DNA of 64,000 nt from Jeotgalicoccus halotolerans (GCF_003387165.1 NZ_QUMW01000014.1:62001-126000), one strand, 5' to 3'; shown: positions 6,926-16,575, numbered from the stretch's first letter. A program made the numbers and translations. The notes: generated by a model not told the origin, from the letters alone.

Positions 6926-8569
6926 ATGGATAAGATAGATGGCTTGATGTTCCGCCGGATGATTTTGAGCGGGGCGCGTAATCTGAAGAAAAATGCTGAT
7001 TATGTGGATTCATTAAACGTTTTCCCCGTTCCTGACGGTGATACGGGCACAAATATGAATCTTTCGATGTCTTCAGGCGCAGCTGAAGTTGAACCGCTTG
7101 ATGACATGCATATCGGAAACGTGGGGAAACATTTCTCCAAAGGGCTCCTGATGGGGGCACGCGGAAACTCGGGCGTTATTCTCTCGCAATTATTTAGAGG
7201 ATTCTCTAAAGCGATTGAAACAAAAGATGAAATCAGTGCAGATGAATTTATCGAAGCCTTAAAACAGGGTGTGAATACTGCTTATAAAGCAGTAATGAAA
7301 CCTGTAGAAGGTACAATTTTAACTGTGGCAAAAGATGCAGGGAAAAAAGCGGAAGAATTTAATGAAAGCAATGCGTCGGTAATTGATGTCATGACCGCAA
7401 CGCTTGAAGAAGCAAAAGCTTCGCTTAAACGCACACCGGACCTTCTTCCTGTACTGAAAGAAGTCGGCGTTGTCGATTCAGGCGGCCAGGGTCTCGTTTA
7501 TGTTTATGAAGGGTTCTTAAGTGCACTGACGGGCGAAGAAATTGCCGAAGATGCTGCCGAAACCGATTCACCTGTAATCGATGACCATGACCACGAAAAC
7601 GACTTTAACGACTTTATGAGCGTCGACGATATTGAATTCGGCTACTGTACTGAATTCATGGTGCGTTTTGAAGACGGAAAACGCGAGTTTAAGGAAGATG
7701 AATTCCGTAATGAAATGAGCGGATTCGGCGACTCGCTTCTCGTTATAAACGATGATGAAATCGTTAAAGTACACGTCCACACGGAAACACCGGGCGAAGC
7801 ATTCACTTATGCTGCGACTTACGGCGAGCTCATTAAGATGAAAGTTGAAAACATGCGTGAACAATTCAGAACTGTTCACGGAGATACTAATCATGCTGCT
7901 GAAAAGCAGGCTTACGACACAGCAATTATTACGGTTTCTTCAGGTGAAGGAATTAACGAACTGTTCAAGAGCATCGGCGTGACGCACGTCATTAACGGCG
8001 GCCAGACGATGAATCCGGCAACTGAGGATATAGTTAACGTAATTAAAGGCGAAGATGTCAAACAGGTCATTATTCTTCCGAACAATAAAAATATTATCAT
8101 GGCAGCTGAACAGGCGGCGGAAGTACTTGAGATTCCGGCAGCCGTAGTTGCTTCCACGTCAATTCCGGAGGGCCTTGCGAGCATGCTCAGCTTTAATCCG
8201 GAAGCATCGCTTGAAGATAACAAGAAAGCGATGAGCGAATCGCTCGAACATGTCCAGACAGGACAGGTGACTTACTCGGTCCGCGACACTAAAATAGATG
8301 GTGTGGACATTAAGAAAGATCAGCATATGGGTATTGCCGAAGGTAAGATTATTACTGCCAGCGATTCTAGAGTAGATACGCTTAACACGCTTATCAAGAA
8401 GATGATTGATGAAGATACAGAAATCATTACGATACTGATTGGCGAAGGCGGTACTGAAGAAGAAGTGGAAGCAGTAATTGAAGATATTGAAGGCACGCAT
8501 GAAGATGTTGAATTTGAAATTCATAATGGTGCACAGCCAGTCTACAGCTATTTAATATCTGTGGAATAA
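6926..8569 (+). CDS. fakA: Fatty acid kinase ATP-binding subunit FakA (YloV, DAK2/DhaL domain)
   Basis: FakA phosphorylates fatty acids held by FakB carriers, feeding exogenous fatty acids into phospholipid synthesis. The N-terminal DhaL domain (about 1-200) contains NVFPVPDGDTGTN, with Asp37 and Asp39 as metal ligands, and the GARGNSGVILSQ segment. A central FakA-type domain and a C-terminal DegV-like domain (about 320-547) complete the normal length of 547 aa. It follows yloU by 21 bases and ends at a terminator. No fakB is visible in the window. The link with the FapR operon and OleT is thematic only. Confidence 0.95.
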   Translation: MDKIDGLMFRRMILSGARNLKKNADYVDSLNVFPVPDGDTGTNMNLSMSSGAAEVEPLDDMHIGNVGKHFSKGLLMGARGNSGVILSQLFRGFSKAIETKDEISADEFIEALKQGVNTAYKAVMKPVEGTILTVAKDAGKKAEEFNESNASVIDVMTATLEEAKASLKRTPDLLPVLKEVGVVDSGGQGLVYVYEGFLSALTGEEIAEDAAETDSPVIDDHDHENDFNDFMSVDDIEFGYCTEFMVRFEDGKREFKEDEFRNEMSGFGDSLLVINDDEIVKVHVHTETPGEAFTYAATYGELIKMKVENMREQFRTVHGDTNHAAEKQAYDTAIITVSSGEGINELFKSIGVTHVINGGQTMNPATEDIVNVIKGEDVKQVIILPNNKNIIMAAEQAAEVLEIPAAVVASTSIPEGLASMLSFNPEASLEDNKKAMSESLEHVQTGQVTYSVRDTKIDGVDIKKDQHMGIAEGKIITASDSRVDTLNTLIKKMIDEDTEIITILIGEGGTEEEVEAVIEDIEGTHEDVEFEIHNGAQPVYSYLISVE

Positions 8570-8576
8570 CAATATC

Positions 8577-8607
8577 AGCCGCATCGGTTATTCCGATGTG
8601 GCTTTTT
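8577..8607 (+). terminator. Terminator after fakA
   Basis: An 11-bp stem with one G-U pair (8577-8587 with 8593-8603), a 5-nt loop and five T lie directly behind fakA. An ATG at 8598 lies inside this hairpin and can be excluded as the sdaAB start. Confidence 0.8.
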
Positions 8608-8627
8608 GCACTTTAGGAGGGGAAACT

Positions 8628-9293
8628 ATGAAGTTTAAAAGCGTTTTTGATATAATCGGACCTGTGATGGTCGGGCCGTCATCATCGCATACAGCAGGTG
8701 CTGCGCGCATCGGGCTGCTCGCAAGAAACTTATTCGGCGGCCAGCCGGATAAGGTGGATATCTACTTGTACGGCTCCTTCCGAGATACTTACCAGGGCCA
8801 TGCAACAGATGTTGCGCTGCTCGGGGGCATTCTCGGCTATGATACCGACGATGAAAGAATTATCAATGCTAAACAAGAAGCTGAAAACAACAACTTAACG
8901 TATAATTTTATCGAAATGCAGGAAGAACGCTCTCACCCGAACACAGCGGTGCTGCAGCTTTATAAAGACGAAGAAGAACTCGTAATCGAAGGAGTGTCGA
9001 TCGGCGGCGGCAAGATAGAGCTCGTAAGTATTAACGGCTATAATATTAATATTTCAGGCAACTATCATGCGCTGCTGGTCTTCCATAAAGATGAATTCGG
9101 GACGATTGCACGTGTCACGACGAAACTCGGCGATGAACAGCTGAATATTTCTCAGATGAGTGTCTCCCGAAAAGAAAAGGGGCAGGTCGCTTTAATGACT
9201 GTCGAACTTGACGATTCAATTTCACCCGAAGCTTTAGAAGAAATAAGAGCGGTTAAAGGCGTTGACCGCGTAATTGAAATGACGGGAGGCTAA
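8628..9293 (+). CDS. sdaAB: L-serine dehydratase, iron-sulfur-dependent, beta subunit
   Basis: With SdaAA this forms the [4Fe-4S] enzyme that deaminates L-serine to pyruvate and ammonia. The 221-residue subunit has the signature VMVGPSSSHTAGAARIG near the N-terminus and a C-terminal ACT domain (from about residue 145, NYHALLVFHKDEFGTIARV), which may sense an amino acid. The ATG at 8628 is chosen because a strong TTAGGAGGGG site sits just before it; an in-frame ATG at 8598 lies in the fakA terminator. sdaAA follows after 3 bases. Confidence 0.96.
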   Translation: MKFKSVFDIIGPVMVGPSSSHTAGAARIGLLARNLFGGQPDKVDIYLYGSFRDTYQGHATDVALLGGILGYDTDDERIINAKQEAENNNLTYNFIEMQEERSHPNTAVLQLYKDEEELVIEGVSIGGGKIELVSINGYNINISGNYHALLVFHKDEFGTIARVTTKLGDEQLNISQMSVSRKEKGQVALMTVELDDSISPEALEEIRAVKGVDRVIEMTGG

Positions 9294-9296
9294 CTT

Positions 9297-10172
9297 ATGT
9301 TTAACAGTATAAATCAGCTTGTGGAACGTGCGCTGTCAGAAGAAATTTCCTTGTCCGAAGTTATGATCAGGCAGGAAATGGAAGCGACAGGGCACAGCTA
9401 CCTCGATATATATAATTTAATGAAAACTAATTTAACGACGATGGAAGGTGCTGTAGCTGAAGGCCTTGAAGGTGTTCATTCAACAACCGGCCTGACGGGT
9501 ATGGACGCTGTGAAGATGCAGAAATATATCGATTCCGGCAAGGGCTTAAGCGGTGAACTTAATCTGCTTGCGATTGCGAATGCAGTCAGCACCAATGAAG
9601 TGAATGCAGCGATGGGCAAAATCTGTGCGACACCGACAGCAGGATCAGCAGGTGTCGTGCCAGGTGTTTTATTTGCCATGGTTAAAAAAGATCCGTCGAT
9701 TACAGAAGAACAGAAAATCCGTTTTCTGTTTACTTCGGGCGCTTTCGGTTTTGTGGTTGCAAATAACGCAAGTATTTCAGGTGCTGCCGGCGGCTGCCAG
9801 GCGGAAGTCGGCAGTGCGAGCGCTATGGCAGCAGCCGCCCTCGTTGAACTCGCAGGCGGTACGCCGGACATGAGCGCACACGCATTTGCGATCGCCATGA
9901 AAAATATGCTCGGTTTAGTGTGCGACCCTGTTGCCGGCCTTGTTGAAGTGCCGTGCGTTAAACGGAATGCAGCAGGCGCAACGAATGCGCTGACAGCAAC
10001 GGATATGGCGCTTGCAGGAATTGAATCGCGCATTCCGGCAGACGAAGTTATCGAAGCGATGTACAAGATCGGCTTAACCATGCCGTCGGCACTGCGTGAA
10101 ACAGGACGCGGCGGACTGGCTGCGACTCCGACAGGAGAACGCTTAAAAGCTGAACTTTTCGGTGCGAAATAA
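9297..10172 (+). CDS. sdaAA: L-serine dehydratase, iron-sulfur-dependent, alpha subunit
   Basis: This is the catalytic half of the Fe-S serine dehydratase, 291 aa. Cys167, Cys209 and Cys220 have the 42- and 11-residue spacing of the three cluster ligands in bacterial L-serine dehydratases; Cys110 lies in the conserved KICATPTAGSAGVVPG segment. The split two-gene form is typical of Firmicutes. The stop overlaps the recG start (TAATG). Confidence 0.96.
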   Translation: MFNSINQLVERALSEEISLSEVMIRQEMEATGHSYLDIYNLMKTNLTTMEGAVAEGLEGVHSTTGLTGMDAVKMQKYIDSGKGLSGELNLLAIANAVSTNEVNAAMGKICATPTAGSAGVVPGVLFAMVKKDPSITEEQKIRFLFTSGAFGFVVANNASISGAAGGCQAEVGSASAMAAAALVELAGGTPDMSAHAFAIAMKNMLGLVCDPVAGLVEVPCVKRNAAGATNALTATDMALAGIESRIPADEVIEAMYKIGLTMPSALRETGRGGLAATPTGERLKAELFGAK

Positions 10173-12139
10173 TGAGCGGCATTCATGTCGTACAGAGCCC
10201 GGACAGAAATATTAAAGAATTAAAAGGCGTTGGCGACAAGGTGGCAGAGAAATTGTTCGGACTTGGCATTACAGGCATGAATGATGTGCTTTTTCACCTG
10301 CCGGCGGGCTACATAGACCACAGCGTCGTCAATTTGAATGAAGCGCCGGACGGGGCGAATATTACGATTGAAGGCACTGTAAAAACAGAACCCCAGGTCG
10401 CCTTTTTCCGCAGGGGCAAGAGCCGTCTGACATTTTTTATGGATGTCGACGGCATTTATGTAAAAATCACATTTTTTAATCAGCCTTATTTAAAAAGTAA
10501 GATTATCAACGGTGAATTCGCCCGGCTCTACGGCAAGTTCAACCGCAACAAGCTTGAAATTAACGGAACGAAACTAATCTTTGAAGCAGGCGGCGGCTAC
10601 CAGGTAAAATATCCGCTCGGCGGTGTAATGCAGTCGAAAACATTCCAGAAAATCGTCCGCTCCGCCTTTGATATGACAAACTTTAACGTCGACCTGCCGG
10701 AAGCGCTGAGAGCTAAGTACAAACTGATGCCGGTTCGAGATGCGCTGTATGCGCTCCACTTTCCTGACAGTCATGAAACGGTTGCTGCTGCAAGACGCAC
10801 GATAAAATTTTATGAGCTGTACCATTACCAGCTTAAAATTATGGAACGACGTCAGAAAGAACGCGTCAGGAGCGACCGTTTTGTCGTCGATTATAAGATT
10901 GATGAACTTAAAACTTTTATCGATACGCTGCCTTTTGAATTGACAGGTGACCAGAAGAAAAGCGTCAATGATATATGCCGCGACTTTAAGCAGAATATTT
11001 CAATGCACCGCCTCCTGCAGGGAGATGTGGGTAGCGGTAAAACGATTGTGGCAGGGATTTGCGTTTACGCGGTTAAGACCATCGGTGAACAAAGCGCTGT
11101 TATGGTGCCGACGGAAGTGCTGGCGAATCAGCATTACGAGAGTTTTAAAGACACTTACGGCGAGGAACTGACGATTGCTAAATTAACAGGTACGACAAAA
11201 CCGGTCGAGAAACGCGATATACTCGCCCGGCTCGCAACAGGTGAAATCGATCTTCTCGTCGGCACGCATTCGCTGATTGAAGATGATGTAATCTTCAGCC
11301 GCCTGTCGTTTATCATTATCGATGAACAGCACCGCTTCGGTGTGAACCAGCGCGAAAAGCTGAACAATAAGGCTTACCGCAAAAACGTGCTTTATATGAC
11401 GGCGACACCGATTCCGAGAACTTTATCGATTACATCCTACGGCGATATGGACGTGTCAGTTATACGCGAAATGCCAAAAGGCCGCATTCCAATTGAAACG
11501 GAATGGCGCCGCTTCAAGGAGATCGATTACGTGCTCAGTTTCGTGAAATCGGAAATCGATAAAGGGCACAGCGCCTATATCGTGGCACCTTTAATCGAAG
11601 AATCGGAAACACTCGATTTAAAAAACGTCTATGAAATATATGAGATTTTTGAAGAGTATTTCAGCCCGGATGATGTGGTGCTGGTACACGGCAGAATGAA
11701 AGCTGAAGAGAAAAATGCAGCGATGCGCTCGTTTGAAACGCTGGAGAAACCGCTGCTCGTATCGACGACGGTTATCGAAGTCGGCATCAACGTGCCGAAC
11801 GCGACAGCAATTGTTATTTTTAACGCCGAGCGATTCGGTCTGTCCACGCTGCACCAGCTGCGCGGCCGGGTCGGCAGAAGCAGCAAGAAGAGCTACTGCG
11901 TTTTAGTGAGCGACCCGGCAACGGAAAACGCCAAGCAGCGCATGGATATTATGACGAGCACTTCTGACGGCTTTGTTTTAAGTGAGCGCGACCTTGAAAT
12001 GCGCGGGCCCGGGGATTACTTCGGTGTCCGTCAGAGCGGTTTGCCGCAATTTAAAATTGCGGATATTACAGAAGATTACAGAATCCTTGAAGTGGCGAGA
12101 GACGAAGCGGTTCAGGTGTATGAAAACAATAATTTATAA
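10172..12139 (+). CDS. recG: ATP-dependent DNA helicase RecG
   Basis: RecG remodels stalled replication forks and branch-migrates recombination intermediates. The N-terminal wedge (OB-fold) domain is followed by superfamily 2 helicase motifs: I GDVGSGKT (284-291), II DEQH (384-387), III TATPIPRT, and VI near QLRGRVGRS. The C-terminus carries the RecG-specific TRG-type region (GPGDYFGVRQSGLPQFKIAD). At 655 aa it is slightly shorter than many homologues but complete. It overlaps sdaAA by one base and is followed by srtA. Confidence 0.97.
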   Translation: MSGIHVVQSPDRNIKELKGVGDKVAEKLFGLGITGMNDVLFHLPAGYIDHSVVNLNEAPDGANITIEGTVKTEPQVAFFRRGKSRLTFFMDVDGIYVKITFFNQPYLKSKIINGEFARLYGKFNRNKLEINGTKLIFEAGGGYQVKYPLGGVMQSKTFQKIVRSAFDMTNFNVDLPEALRAKYKLMPVRDALYALHFPDSHETVAAARRTIKFYELYHYQLKIMERRQKERVRSDRFVVDYKIDELKTFIDTLPFELTGDQKKSVNDICRDFKQNISMHRLLQGDVGSGKTIVAGICVYAVKTIGEQSAVMVPTEVLANQHYESFKDTYGEELTIAKLTGTTKPVEKRDILARLATGEIDLLVGTHSLIEDDVIFSRLSFIIIDEQHRFGVNQREKLNNKAYRKNVLYMTATPIPRTLSITSYGDMDVSVIREMPKGRIPIETEWRRFKEIDYVLSFVKSEIDKGHSAYIVAPLIEESETLDLKNVYEIYEIFEEYFSPDDVVLVHGRMKAEEKNAAMRSFETLEKPLLVSTTVIEVGINVPNATAIVIFNAERFGLSTLHQLRGRVGRSSKKSYCVLVSDPATENAKQRMDIMTSTSDGFVLSERDLEMRGPGDYFGVRQSGLPQFKIADITEDYRILEVARDEAVQVYENNNL

Positions 12140-12166
12140 AAAATTGCGGCGAGTGGAGGGGATTTT

Positions 12167-12787
12167 TTGAGAATATTCATCAGAACTGTCGGTATTTTAA
12201 TGATTATCGCAGCTGTTATGCTGTTTTTCTGGCAGGATATCCGTGAATATTTTACAGACCAGGTCAACGACCGGCTGATTACCGCGTATCAGGACGGTGA
12301 CGATGATGTAAAACTGAACCCGCTTGAAACGTTCGTCACCGGTGCAGAACAGGAAGCTGCAGGTATTAATATCGGTGATGATATGGCAGGGGTGCTTGAA
12401 ATTGAGAGTGCAGATATTCTCGAACCCGTCTACAAAGGGCCGCTGACAGAAGAGAAATTGCGGAACGGCGTGAGCTTTCTGGAAGAAAGCGATCACCTGG
12501 ATATGCAGAACATCCCGATTGCCGGCCACCGTGTCGAAGGTGCAGGTATCCGTTTCAACTATATCGACCGTGCTTCAGTCGGCGATACGATAAACTTCAT
12601 CACGCGCGATGAAACGCGCGTCTATAAAATCACCGAGATGTTCGAAGTCGCACCGTCGGAAGTCGGCGTCCTCGACCAGACTGAAGGTGCGGTACAGGAA
12701 CTCACCCTCATCACATGCGAAGAGTATAACCCGGAAACACTGCTGTTTGATAAGCGGCTGATTGTTAAGGCTGAATTGGTTGAATGA
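12167..12787 (+). CDS. srtA: Class A sortase
   Basis: Sortase A is an extracytoplasmic transpeptidase that cleaves LPXTG-type sorting signals and links proteins to peptidoglycan. An N-terminal signal anchor (about 5-21) precedes the sortase beta-barrel. The catalytic triad is visible as His121 (IAGHR), Cys184 (TLITC) and Arg197 (FDKR); Cys and Arg have the same numbers as in Staphylococcus aureus SrtA, and the length (206 aa) also matches. The TTG start at 12167 is supported by GGAGGGG upstream. Its place between recG and fapR is unusual. No LPXTG substrate gene was noticed in the window. Confidence 0.95.
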   Translation: MRIFIRTVGILMIIAAVMLFFWQDIREYFTDQVNDRLITAYQDGDDDVKLNPLETFVTGAEQEAAGINIGDDMAGVLEIESADILEPVYKGPLTEEKLRNGVSFLEESDHLDMQNIPIAGHRVEGAGIRFNYIDRASVGDTINFITRDETRVYKITEMFEVAPSEVGVLDQTEGAVQELTLITCEEYNPETLLFDKRLIVKAELVE

Positions 12788-12841
12788 TGAGAATTACGCG
12801 GATTGTTTTGATTTTTGATGGGAGTTATGTAAACTTAACAG

Positions 12842-12880
12842 CATCTGAGTCCTTTATCGTATGGATTCGGATGTTTTTTT
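12842..12880 (+). terminator. Terminator after srtA
   Basis: An 11-bp stem with two G-U pairs (12842-12852 with 12863-12873) is followed by seven T. It separates the recG-srtA transcript from the fapR promoter. Confidence 0.8.
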
Positions 12881-12952
12881 GTATGAAAAGGAGGCACAGT
12901 GTCTGACAATCACCAGACATGCTCTCCAAATTTAAAAAATTCTTTAAAATAA

Positions 12953-12981
12953 TTGAAATCATGAGACAGGTTTTATATACT
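12953..12981 (+). promoter_or_regulatory. Predicted promoter of the fapR operon
   Basis: TTGAAA and TATACT are separated by exactly 17 bases. The predicted start near 12988 places the FapR box at roughly +17 to +33, where a bound repressor would block the polymerase. Confidence 0.7.
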
Positions 12982-13004
12982 GAGTCTAGTGTTATATATA
13001 GATA

Positions 13005-13021
13005 TTAATACCAACTACTAA
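13005..13021 (+). promoter_or_regulatory. FapR operator
   Basis: TTAATACCAACTACTAA is a 17-bp partial palindrome that matches the known FapR box pattern (TTAGTACC-type half sites). It lies between the promoter and the fapR ribosome-binding site. FapR leaves such boxes when malonyl-CoA or malonyl-ACP binds it, so the operon is probably autoregulated by malonyl-CoA. Confidence 0.75.
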
Positions 13022-13034
13022 AAGAGGAATCAGA

Positions 13035-13598
13035 ATGGTGAAGCTAAAAAAACAGGAGCGTCAATCGAGTTTGGAGTCTCATATTTCCGATGATCCGTTT
13101 TTGACGGATGAGCAGCTGGCGAATATTTTCGGTGTATCGATTCAAACGATACGTCTGGACCGACTGGAACTGAACATTCCTGAGCTGCGTGCACGCATTA
13201 AAAATGTGGCGCGTGAGGGTGTTGATAAAATCCGCTCACTGTCAATTCAGGAAGTAGTCGGGGAAATTATCGATATTGAACTGAATAAGAGCGCGCTGTC
13301 GCTTTTTATCGTTGAGGAAAGTCACGTGTTTGAAAAGAATCAAATTGCACGGGGGCATTTTCTGTTCGCACAGGCGAATTCGCTCTGCGTTGCTTTAATC
13401 GATGAGCCGCTCGCGCTGACACAGCATGCGGCGGTGGATTTTAAGCGTCCGGCGAAATTAAACGATAAAGTTGTCGCAAAAGCGAAAGTAACGACTATGG
13501 ACAATAATAAAGCGCACATCGAAGTGGAATCAAAAGTCGATGGCAAAGTGATTTTTACAGGAAAATTTGAGATGTATTATAAAAATGAAGGTGAATAG
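13035..13598 (+). CDS. fapR: Transcription factor FapR, regulator of fatty acid and phospholipid synthesis
   Basis: FapR represses lipid synthesis genes and is released by malonyl-CoA. The N-terminal winged helix-turn-helix (about 22-60, with DEQLANIFGVSIQTIRLDRLELNIPELR read as two adjoining motifs) is followed by a hot-dog fold effector domain containing ARGHFLFAQANSLCVALID. At 187 aa the length is normal. It is the first gene of the plsX-fabD-fabG-acpP operon, and a FapR box lies upstream of it. Confidence 0.96.
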   Translation: MVKLKKQERQSSLESHISDDPFLTDEQLANIFGVSIQTIRLDRLELNIPELRARIKNVAREGVDKIRSLSIQEVVGEIIDIELNKSALSLFIVEESHVFEKNQIARGHFLFAQANSLCVALIDEPLALTQHAAVDFKRPAKLNDKVVAKAKVTTMDNNKAHIEVESKVDGKVIFTGKFEMYYKNEGE

Positions 13599-13601
13599 AC
13601 G

Positions 13602-14585
13602 ATGGCTAGAATTGCTGTAGATTTAATGGGTGGAGACAATGCCCCGAAAGTGATAGAAGAAGGTGTTCTGCAGGCAGCAGATACTTTTGATGATGTAGAG
13701 ATTCTGGCGTTTGGCATGCCGGGCAGCTACAGCGGGAACCACCCGCGGGTAACTTTCATTGAAGTAACAGAAAAAATCGAGTCGGAAGATGACCCGGTAA
13801 AATCTGTCAGAAGAAAAAAAGACAGTTCCCTGGTAAGAGCAGTGAAAGCTGTAGCCGACGGTGAAGCGGATGCGGTTGTGTCAGCTGGCAACACAGGTGC
13901 AATTATGAGTGCCGGTCTGTTCGGCGTGAAGCGTATTAAAGGGATTGAACGTCCTGCGATTACAACGATGCTGCCGACAACTTCTGACAAAGGCATGCTG
14001 ATGCTGGATATGGGCGCTAATTCGGAAAACAAACCGAACCACCTGCTGCAGTTTGCACAAATGGCAAGCGTGTATATGGAAAATATTGAAGGCCGCAAAA
14101 ATCCTTCAATCGGTTTGATTAACAACGGCAGCGAAGAGATTAAAGGGACTGAACTGACAAAAGAAACCTATCAGCTTTTAAAAAACAGCGGGCTGAATTT
14201 TACAGGCTTCTTTGAAACACGCGATATTTTATCAGGCGATATAGATATCGCGGTAACCGACGGTTTTACCGGCAATGTTGTCTTAAAGACAATTGAAGGC
14301 ACATCTTCAAGCCTGCTCGGCGAAGTGAAGAAAATCATGTTGAAAAATCCGGTGAACAAACTTGCGGCTCTCGCTTTGAAAAATGATTTCCAGGAACTTA
14401 AAAACATGCTCGATTACAGACAATTCGGCGGTGCACCGCTCATGGGGCTGCAGGGCAATGTAATTAAAGCTCACGGTTCTTCAGATGCGACTGCCATCGT
14501 CAATGCGGTAAAACAGGCGAAAATCATGGCAGACTCAGGTACGATTGACAAAATAAAAGAATTAATAGGTGAAAATGATGAGTAG
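13602..14585 (+). CDS. plsX: Phosphate acyltransferase PlsX
   Basis: PlsX makes acyl-phosphate from acyl-ACP, the acyl donor for PlsY in phosphatidic acid synthesis; it is a peripheral membrane enzyme. The 327-residue sequence starts MARIAVDLMGGDNAP and contains the conserved VSAGNTGA and DMGAN segments. It follows fapR by 3 bases and overlaps fabD by 8 bases. Confidence 0.97.
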   Translation: MARIAVDLMGGDNAPKVIEEGVLQAADTFDDVEILAFGMPGSYSGNHPRVTFIEVTEKIESEDDPVKSVRRKKDSSLVRAVKAVADGEADAVVSAGNTGAIMSAGLFGVKRIKGIERPAITTMLPTTSDKGMLMLDMGANSENKPNHLLQFAQMASVYMENIEGRKNPSIGLINNGSEEIKGTELTKETYQLLKNSGLNFTGFFETRDILSGDIDIAVTDGFTGNVVLKTIEGTSSSLLGEVKKIMLKNPVNKLAALALKNDFQELKNMLDYRQFGGAPLMGLQGNVIKAHGSSDATAIVNAVKQAKIMADSGTIDKIKELIGENDE

Positions 14586-15486
14586 ATTAATTATTTTTCC
14601 TGGGCAGGGTGCCCAGTACGGCGGGATGGCAAAAGATTTATATGAACAAAACGATAAAGCCTGCGCTGTACTCGACGAAATTTTTTCATATGTTGATTTT
14701 GACTTAAAAGAAATAATGTTCTCTGAAGATGACGCAAGACTAAATGATACTAAATACACGCAGCCTGCCTTATTTGCCCACAGTCTGGCAGTACTTGCTG
14801 CGACTGGATTAAAAGGCGACTATCTGCTCGGCCACTCGCTCGGCGAACTGCCGGCGCTTGTTCATGCAGGAGTTGTAACTTTAAAAGACGGTGTGAGACT
14901 TGTTGTAACGCGCGGTGAATTAATGAGCCGCGCGGACTCAGGCGCAATGGCGGCTGTAATCGGCATGGGCTTTAAAGATCTTGAAGAAGCATGCATCAGC
15001 GCATCAGACGGCAAGACAAAAGTTGTGCCTGCCAACATTAACGCACCGGATCAGGTGGTTGTGTCAGGAGATAAAGAAGCGGTTGACCGCTTTAAGGAAC
15101 TGGCGAAAGAACGCGGCGCACGCCGGATCATTCCATTAAAAGTATCGGGTGCTTTCCACTCTCACTTAATGGAGCCTGCGCGTCTTCAGTTTAGAGAATT
15201 TACTGAGCAGATTACTTTTCAAGATGCCAAAATTCCGGTCATCCAAAATGTCAGTGCCAAGGCTGAAACTGAAGCCGGCGTGATTAAACATCAGTTCGTT
15301 GAACAGATTACGCACCCGGTGCGATTTGTGGAATGCGTGGAAACAGCAGCAGAACTCGGTGTGACTGAAGCAGTTGAAGTTGGGCCGAAGAAAGTCCAGT
15401 CGGGACTGGTACGCAAAATTACGAAAGAAATAGCTACTTCAAATATCGATACATTCGAACAGGCAGAGGTGTTTTTAAATGAGTAA
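14578..15486 (+). CDS. fabD: Malonyl-CoA:ACP transacylase
   Basis: FabD moves malonyl from CoA to acyl carrier protein, supplying the elongation substrate of fatty acid synthesis. Ser87 in GHSLGE is the nucleophile, and the catalytic His is in FHSHLM. The start is taken at the ATG at 14578 because [13 protein letters not shown] aligns with known FabD N-termini and AGGTG lies 6 bases upstream; an adjacent ATG at 14575 and a GTG at 14569 are possible alternatives. The protein is 302 aa from this start. It overlaps both plsX and fabG by 8 bases. Confidence 0.96.
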   Translation: MSRLIIFPGQGAQYGGMAKDLYEQNDKACAVLDEIFSYVDFDLKEIMFSEDDARLNDTKYTQPALFAHSLAVLAATGLKGDYLLGHSLGELPALVHAGVVTLKDGVRLVVTRGELMSRADSGAMAAVIGMGFKDLEEACISASDGKTKVVPANINAPDQVVVSGDKEAVDRFKELAKERGARRIIPLKVSGAFHSHLMEPARLQFREFTEQITFQDAKIPVIQNVSAKAETEAGVIKHQFVEQITHPVRFVECVETAAELGVTEAVEVGPKKVQSGLVRKITKEIATSNIDTFEQAEVFLNE

Positions 15487-16216
15487 AACAGCATTAGTCA
15501 CAGGCGCTTCGCGCGGTATCGGCCGCGAAATTGCCCTGACACTCGGAGCGGAAGGACACACGGTTATCGTGAACTATTCAGGTTCAAAAGATAAAGCGGA
15601 TGCGGTCGTCGAAGAGATTAAGTCAAACGGCGGTACTGCTGAGAGCTATCAGTGCCACGTGCAGAATGCCGATGACGTGAAAGCAATGATTAAGCATATT
15701 ACGGATACGTACGGCTCCATCGATATCGTTGTTAATAACGCGGGGATTACACGCGACAATCTGTTAATGCGCATGAAGGAGAGTGAGTTTGACGATGTTG
15801 TCGACGTGAATATTAAAGGCGCCTTTAACGTTATTAAGAGCGTATCGCGGCCGATGATTCGCCAGAAGTCAGGACGCATCATTAATATTTCAAGCATCGT
15901 CGGCTCGCTCGGCAATGCCGGACAGACGAACTATGTGGCAACGAAAGCAGCAATCGACGGTATGACAAAATCAGTGGCACGCGAACTGGCCTCGAAGAAT
16001 ATTACTGTCAATGGTGTCGCTCCGGGATTCATTAAGAGCGACATGACAGATGTGCTCGGAGATGATATTAAAGAGGGCATGCTGCAGCAGATTCCGCTGA
16101 AGCACTTCGGAGAAACGAAGGATATTGCAAACGCAGTCAGTTTTCTTGCAAGTGATAAAGCATCGTATATTACAGGCCAGATTATACACGTCAATGGCGG
16201 TATGTACATGGGTTAA
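15479..16216 (+). CDS. fabG: 3-oxoacyl-ACP reductase FabG
   Basis: FabG reduces beta-ketoacyl-ACP with NADPH in each elongation cycle. It is a classical short-chain dehydrogenase of 245 aa: TGASRGIG (8-15) binds the cofactor, NNAG lies at 86-89, and Ser139, Tyr152 and Lys156 form the catalytic set. The operon position between fabD and acpP distinguishes it from other short-chain dehydrogenases. Confidence 0.97.
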   Translation: MSKTALVTGASRGIGREIALTLGAEGHTVIVNYSGSKDKADAVVEEIKSNGGTAESYQCHVQNADDVKAMIKHITDTYGSIDIVVNNAGITRDNLLMRMKESEFDDVVDVNIKGAFNVIKSVSRPMIRQKSGRIINISSIVGSLGNAGQTNYVATKAAIDGMTKSVARELASKNITVNGVAPGFIKSDMTDVLGDDIKEGMLQQIPLKHFGETKDIANAVSFLASDKASYITGQIIHVNGGMYMG

Positions 16217-16251
16217 AAGCTGTGCTATTATTTAAGGGAGGTGAAGAAACA

Positions 16252-16491
16252 ATGGCTAATATTGACAAAATTAAAGACATCATCGTTGACAAACTCGGCA
16301 TCGATGAAGAAAAAGTAACAAGAGAAGCATCTTTTAAAGATGACCTTGGTGCAGACTCACTTGATATCGCTGAATTGGTGATGGAACTTGAAGATGAGTT
16401 TGATATGGAAATTCCGGATGAGGAAGCTGAAAAAATCAACACAGTAGGCGACGCACTGGATTTCATTGATAAAATAGAAAAAGAACAATAA
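16252..16491 (+). CDS. acpP: Acyl carrier protein
   Basis: ACP carries growing acyl chains on a 4'-phosphopantetheine arm attached to Ser36 in [10 protein letters not shown]. The 79-residue protein is acidic, as expected. The ATG at 16252 is preceded by GGGAGGTG; an in-frame GTG at 16222 would place that site inside the coding region and is unlikely. It is the last gene before a terminator. Confidence 0.98.
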   Translation: MANIDKIKDIIVDKLGIDEEKVTREASFKDDLGADSLDIAELVMELEDEFDMEIPDEEAEKINTVGDALDFIDKIEKEQ

Positions 16492-16498
16492 AACACTT

Positions 16499-16534
16499 GA
16501 AAAATCCACTTATGATGAAGTGGATTTTTCTTTG
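16499..16534 (+). terminator. Terminator after acpP
   Basis: A perfect 13-bp stem (16499-16511 with 16518-16530) with a 6-nt loop ends in a T-rich tail. It closes the fapR-acpP operon. Confidence 0.85.
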
Positions 16535-16575
16535 TGAATAAATACAGGAAATAGTAAAATAAAAGAGGTGGATAT

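Noticed and set aside
8598-8627. An upstream start for sdaAB at 8598
   Set aside because: It lies in the fakA terminator and would place the strong AGGAGG site inside the coding region.
9476-10186. A 236-codon open frame on the minus strand opposite sdaAA
   Set aside because: It is entirely antisense to a well-supported gene, has no ribosome-binding site and its composition is the mirror of the sense codon use.
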